Source: Sequoia sempervirens (lineage: Eukaryota > Streptophyta > Pinopsida > Cupressales > Cupressaceae). From it: a stretch of DNA of 64,000 nucleotides. The stretch's first letter is position 1, and every line of letters starts with the position of its first letter. A program made the translations under genes and the position numbers. A model generated the notes under the pieces. That model was not told the origin of the DNA. It did not search any database and saw only the letters and a list, made by a program, of their open reading frames with translations. This document shows positions 59,480 through 64,000 of the stretch, piece by piece. The stretch spans positions 17,790,162 through 17,854,161 of the forward strand of contig VDFB02000001.1 of assembly GCA_007258455.2 (NCBI GenBank), read 5' to 3'.

Positions 59480-60767
59480 GGGTGCAATAACTAGCTCCTA
59501 CTCCAAGAACATCCCTTACATCTATGTTCTAAAATGAGCATTATCCATTTTGGAAGACCTATATTCATCTACATTCAGAAGAACACCTTTCCCTCTTTGT
59601 TCCACTGTCTTTTGTTGCATGCTCCTCCTCAGACAATTTTGGGGCATATGGCTATCGCTGCATAGGAAATAGCATACATTCTCTTCTTCCACCAAATTGT
59701 TCTAGCTTGGGATCATTTCTCTGATCTAGCTACCCTTTACCATCTAAAGTGGCATGGTAACAAGAACTATCTGGTTTGTGGGCATTGTGTGTTGGACTCC
59801 TCCTTGGGAAAACCCCTAGTACGTGTTATGTTGATATGGTGTCCTACTTCCACCATAGGTTTGAGCAATTAGATTTGGGGGTATTGCTTATTTCCATTTA
59901 ATGATAGCCATGTCATTAGAAAATGTAGGCATGCGACTCTTTATGTCATTGATATCTGCCATTACTAAGTTGGAGTAGGGATGTACTTCTTTGTGTAGCA
60001 GGATACACATACATAGATTGTTGAGTGTTCATCCTTGATTGTGTAGCAGAAGTGATTGGAGAAGCTTCTTCTTGAGATGTTCTAGTAAGTTCTATGAACA
60101 TAAGCATAGAGGGTCATAGTGGGAGCTTCCCAGCATTGATCAAACTATTTTCCATGCACACCACCACCTCATAAGTGTCAGGCAAGATATCTCCACCCAT
60201 GGAAATTATCATCATTACGATGTTGGGGTTAAAATAATTTAGATAGAACATGAATTCAATGGCCCTCTTAGGTTGAGCAGTCATGGGAATCCTTCACCAG
60301 GTCTTATGGAATCAGGTGTTGAAGTCACTAATGGCCTCATGGGAAGCTCTCTTGATGGTGTTCAATTGTTGCAGCAATGAGGAGCAGTCTCCCTTCTCTG
60401 AGAAGCATTCGAACAAATGCTCTTCAAGTTGGTCCCAAGAGATGATAGAACCTGAAGGCAAAGATTGGTACTAGTCTTGGGATTTTCCTTTGAAAGAGGT
60501 GGCCAATAGCCTCAAAGTGATACTTTCCTATGCTATATTATGTACCATACATACCTTCACAATATCTTGTAGATGTTCGGAAGGGGTTTTAAAATCTTCT
60601 TTGGAGAATTTAGGAATAGCCTTGAGGGCATTAGCGAGTATGGGAGGCCATACATTTGGTGGTGTGGGTGGTTGTAGCAGACCACCAAGTGCCATCACAT
60701 GTTACAAAATTCCTTCAAGTAGGGGGAGGTACGTGAGCCATAAAGAAAAGGTTTTTGTGAATCAGAT
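59480..60767 (-). pseudogene. Gypsy gag (retrotransposon capsid) with knuckle remnant, 5' end lost
   Basis: Minus-strand blocks ALKAIPKFSKEDFKTPSEHL, LRLLATSFKGKSQD.YQSLP and ISWDQLEEHLFECFSEKG are the hallmark of the plant retrotransposon gag family (about 60640-60290). A Cys/His knuckle remnant CYFLCSDSHMPQNC lies near 59670, with slightly abnormal spacing. Stops throughout. The N-terminus is cut at 60767, exactly at the end of TIR element C, so the natural start is missing. Gag forms the virus-like particle in active relatives. Confidence 0.75.
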
Positions 60768-61563
60768 GGGTATGTGCAAGATCATCATGGAAAAAATAGG
60801 CCCTTAGCTGGCAAAAAATTTAGAAAAATCAGCATTAGGCAACATGACGTAAAAATTTGAATAAGTTATCTATATTATTTAAAAAATATGTAAAAATAGA
60901 ATTTGTAGCAAATTGAATGTAGTTTCTAAACTACTAGGTTTATTTTAAGAAAAACAAATATTTGGTGAAAATTTGAAATTTCAATGCAGTAGTACTTAAA
61001 TTTCAGGGAAAAAATAAGAAGTAGGTGTCTGTCTGACCCCCCTAACCACAATAAAATGATAATATTTTTTCATAAGATTTTAGATATAAGTAGAGGACTC
61101 ATGTCCCAAGGTGATGCATATTTTTTTGTAATTTTTTTCCAAGTAAATAATTAATTATGAATTTTTTATTACTTCTAACAAATATAAAAACTCATACATC
61201 TAACCACCTTAACTTGGTCAAAAATTCATATTTTTTTAATTTATTTTTAATCCTATAGCATACGAAGAATAGAATGTGATGCATGTTTCAGAATAAAAAA
61301 ATGTGATATTGTTTGAAAGCTATAGATTTTTTTCAATCAGCCTGTGAATTAGGACTTTAGTCATAATTCAAATAGAAAATGAATAATAATAATTTATTAA
61401 ATTCAAAGTAAAACATAATTTATATTGTTGGAAATCTAAGAATATCCTTTAAAAACCCTTCTTGTTTCATTAATTTTGGGTAGAAAAAGAGTGGTCACCC
61501 ACATACCCTATAAATACCCATCATATCGCCACTTTTTGGCCCATCATGATCCTGCATATACCT
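60768..61563. mobile_element. TIR element C, inverted relative to A
   Basis: 796 bp. Ends GGGTATGTGCAAGATCATCATGG and ATGATCCTGCATATACCT. In reverse complement it matches element A, including AGGTATATGCAG and GGGTATTTATAGGGTATG. The right flank TGTA continues into an inverted copy of A's flank. The left flank is AGAT, so there is no 4-bp duplication, unlike A and F. This copy therefore did not arrive as a simple insertion. Confidence 0.8.
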
Positions 61564-61645
61564 TGTACTAATTCCATCCTCGCAACATCTTAAACATTCT
61601 CAAGGGATATAGATCTCATGTTCACACATATCGCCTTGGTGGCAG
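61564..61645 (-). repeat. Inverted copy of 52190-52271 (start of the antisense frame)
   Basis: 82 bp matching 52190-52271 in reverse complement with few changes (for example CGAGG to CAAGG). It ends abruptly at the truncated LTR. With element C it forms a 0.88-kb inverted copy of 52190-53074. Confidence 0.85.
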
Positions 61646-62622
61646 TTTTCCTAAGTTACTATTCTACAATACAAGCATACAACATAGAAATCCACTACTT
61701 AAACTATCTAGATTCAGCTTGCAATACATAGTGTTTCATTCAAAATGACAATATAAAGAAAGAAAGCTTGAAAAAGGCCATATATGGACAGTCACAACAA
61801 ATTATCTTTAATAGTTTGTGCTTTAATTATCAAATGAACTTTTAAATAGAGGTCAAATGGAATCTGACAATAGTTTACACCTTAATAGATATAACATGCT
61901 AGAATAAAGTAGTTCTGCAACTTGTTTCTAAAAATTATTCTAAAACTCCTAAGAAAACTAAAGAAACTTTTATTTTTCAAGAAACGACTACTTGGAATCC
62001 AACCCTTTACTATGTTGTCGATATGGTTATATAGCCAGCAGAAGAAGAAAGCACCACCTCAGTACAAAAGTAATTACTACCAGATTTCATAACTTGATAG
62101 CTTGTAATCTAATCGTGGATCCTTAGTTAGGCCACAAAAATATTTGCTCATTAATTCTTAGCTACTCCATTTATGTCTTTTAGATATTTAGCAAAGACGT
62201 AGGCTTTTAGATGATCAAATCCTAAGAACATTTTAGAAACAAAAAGGGGGTCCATTGACCAATTACATCACCTCAAGACACCGACTCCAAACTTTAATTC
62301 ACAAAAACCTAGAAAATAAAAGGCAACAAACTTTGATAGACACCCCAAAAGATATCATCAGGCATAGTCCATTAAGAGATGACACGTCACGCAGGAAGAG
62401 ATCTTATGATTTTCATAAAAACTTTTTGGAGAAAACTTTTACCAAACTGATGCATGTCCTGGGCCCTACTCTGGAAATAGAAAATGATATGAGAAAGTCA
62501 TGCATCCACCACGTGGTCTATTGCCCGTCTTTCTAACAGCCTTATATAAACCTAGACATTTTAAAAGTTGAAAATAAAAAGGAACTAAAGATCAAAAATT
62601 TGAGGCGAAGAAAAGTGTTTTA
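61646..62622 (-). repeat. Probable 5' LTR, truncated at its internal end
   Basis: Direct repeat of 47017-47995. On the minus strand TTTATATAAGG (about 62540) and GCTATATAACC (about 62028) are promoter-like. The U5 end is cut exactly at 61646, where an 82-bp foreign segment (61564-61645) begins. The frame at 62255-62536 (+) is spurious. Confidence 0.6.
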
Positions 62623-62637
62623 AAATATGAATTGAAG

Positions 62638-63790
62638 AAAAATCCCTACTCTCCACCATACCATATCAGGTCATGTAGCCTCATGGGTTATCAGGAAACC
62701 CCTGAGAAAGAACATCCAACTTGAGATTTTTCTCTAGTTGAAATCAGTGTTATACATTTTCGAAATATATACAGTTCTATTATTTATCACAAAGAATTTG
62801 AAATGTGGTCATGAAATAAGAGATGACAACATATTAAAATAAAAAGCAAGGGAGCTCAATGAATGTGTGAATATATATATGAAAACATACAAATAAATTA
62901 CATTCATATTTGCAAACCAGAAGTCTTAAATAAGATGTAGCCATACCTATTGGGTGCAACTAGATGTAGTATGAACAATACAAAAGAAGGCTTGCTCTCC
63001 ACCCTGCCATATTGGGTCATGCAACCTCATGGGTTGTCACCAAACCCCTGAGCAAAAAGATGCACTACTCGCCACTATGATCAATGGTAAATCCAATGTT
63101 TGGGCACCTAAGTTTGTTGTTTTTGGATATTTGATTGTGTTTGAGTTCTTTCATCTAGAAGTAGAAACACAATGCAATATCCCAAAATAACAAATCTTAA
63201 GTATTATAGATTGTGGAAATATTATAACATTAACCTAAACATTTTGTTGAGTTGAAATTATCAGTATTGTACATTTTTAAAAATATATATAGTTGTACCA
63301 TTTATGACAAAGAATTTGACACGTATTCATGAAATAAGAGATGGAATAAAGGAAATATAGCCTTACCTTCTATATAAATAGAATGTAGTTGCAACTTGTA
63401 CACCATGTTAATCATGTAATCACAAAACTATTTAATATTGTGGAGATGTGTAGTTATAGTTTAGAATGTTTGCAATCTAAAATGGTTTCAATCAGATATA
63501 GTTAGTCACAAGGAAAATTTGAAGTTTATTGTGACGAAAATGTGTAATTGGTAGAAAATATGTAAATTAGGAAATATAAATAGTTGTGTAGTTTATAACA
63601 AATAATATGTACTAAATTTTCAATATAAGAGATCACATAAACAAGGTGCAGGTATACCTCATGTAGAGAGTGAGACAAGGTCAATGAATGTACAATATAT
63701 ATATATATATATGCAAACATAGGAACAAATTACGTTCATATTTGCAAACCAATATCCTTGGCATCCCATAGTGAACATTAAAAATGCAAG
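62638..63790. repeat. Degenerate tandem array, ~350-bp unit
   Basis: Blocks CTCTCCACC.T.CCATAT..GGTCATG.A.CCTCATGGGTT (62655 and 63000), GTACATTTT.AAATATATA.AGTT and GAATTTGA..CGTATTCATGAAATAAGAGATG (62800 and 63320), and TTCATATTTGCAAACC (62910 and 63740) recur. Units are unequal and decayed. Related DNA lies on the far side of the Gypsy element at 46430-46560, so the element sits in this array. Confidence 0.55.
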
Positions 63791-63849
63791 AGACAATAAA
63801 TAGAACTTAAGAACATGAGGAATATAAGAGGTCAACTACAATAATGAAT

Positions 63850-64000
63850 AGTTTGTTATTAGCAAGTGGATATTGATACAACACAAGAATTCTATGTAAT
63901 AGTTTTCTTGTCAACTCAAAATTGAATCTACATTTTTTGGCATTGAATATTGTATACAAAAAATGAGAAGTTGTAAAAGAACTATTGTTTTTAAGTTTCA
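63850..64000. repeat. Further unit of the repeat seen at 10112-10520
   Basis: AATTCTATGTAATAGTTTTCTTGTCAACTCAAAATTGAATCTACATT and GAATATTGTA match the ~206-bp unit at 10112 and 45450 with about one change in six. Cut by the window end. Confidence 0.6.

Larger units (their letters stand above)
47017..62622 (-). mobile_element. Degraded Ty3/Gypsy retrotransposon (minus strand) with accessory ORFs
   Basis: Order along the minus strand: truncated 5' LTR (62622-61646), an inserted block, gag (about 60767), protease, extra RNase H, reverse transcriptase, RNase H, integrase, an antisense frame, a large minus-strand accessory frame, and 3' LTR (47994-47017). All coding parts carry stops. Three TIR elements (52272, 55283, 60768) lie inside. 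The gag-pro-RT-RH-INT order defines Gypsy as opposed to Copia. The primer-binding site and start of gag are missing because the block ending at 61645 replaced them. Confidence 0.8.

Noticed and set aside
62638..63790. Regularly spaced repeats considered as a CRISPR array
   Set aside because: Units are about 350 bp, unequal and degenerate, in a eukaryotic repeat-rich locus; there are no short direct repeats with unique spacers or cas genes.

Overview
This is a gene-desert window from a large, AT-rich plant nuclear genome. I found no intact host gene, no tRNA or rRNA gene and no CRISPR array. Everything I can name is a degraded plant transposable element: Ty3/Gypsy pol relics, a plant-mobile-domain (PMD) relic, an LTR element with giant LTRs, and a family of short terminal-inverted-repeat (TIR) elements. 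Between them lie minisatellites and TA microsatellites. The density of old nested retroelements suits a gymnosperm such as a conifer, but that is inference from composition and element style, not from a diagnostic gene.

Layout. (1) 1-11079 is a near-identical copy of 35136-46417. It ends exactly at a 100-N scaffold gap (11080-11179), so it is probably an uncollapsed contig overlap or alternative haplotype. (2) 11180-12020 is the end of a Gypsy integrase on the + strand, cut by the gap. (3) 12414-22315 is a non-autonomous minus-strand element: two LTRs of about 4.4 kb flank only 1.04 kb of internal DNA with a clear primer-binding site and polypurine tract. (4) 22316-31943 holds a long Asn/Pro/Gln-rich accessory reading frame (25765-28959, five internal stops) and repeat-rich DNA, ending in a polypurine tract and an LTR-like start at 31944. 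Removing element (3) could join (2) and (4) into one large + strand Gypsy. (5) 33.6-34.3 kb is a CATT-rich 49-bp minisatellite. (6) 34890-36750 is a minus-strand PMD pseudogene, repeated at 1-1615. (7) 41-44.4 kb (and 6-9 kb) holds TIR elements, one nested inside another. (8) 47.0-62.6 kb is a minus-strand Gypsy element with gag, protease, an extra RNase H, reverse transcriptase, RNase H, integrase, a large minus-strand accessory frame and a divergent + strand frame. Three TIR-element copies sit in it. (9) 62.6-64.0 kb is a degenerate tandem array.

The parts do not form an operon or pathway; they are retroelement modules. The most notable points are the RNase H domain placed between protease and reverse transcriptase, the antisense accessory frame in the same element, the GC-rich hairpin-repeat island inside the giant LTRs, the 4-bp target-site duplications of the TIR family, and an 0.88-kb block (frame start plus TIR element) copied in inverted orientation over the 5' end of the Gypsy element.
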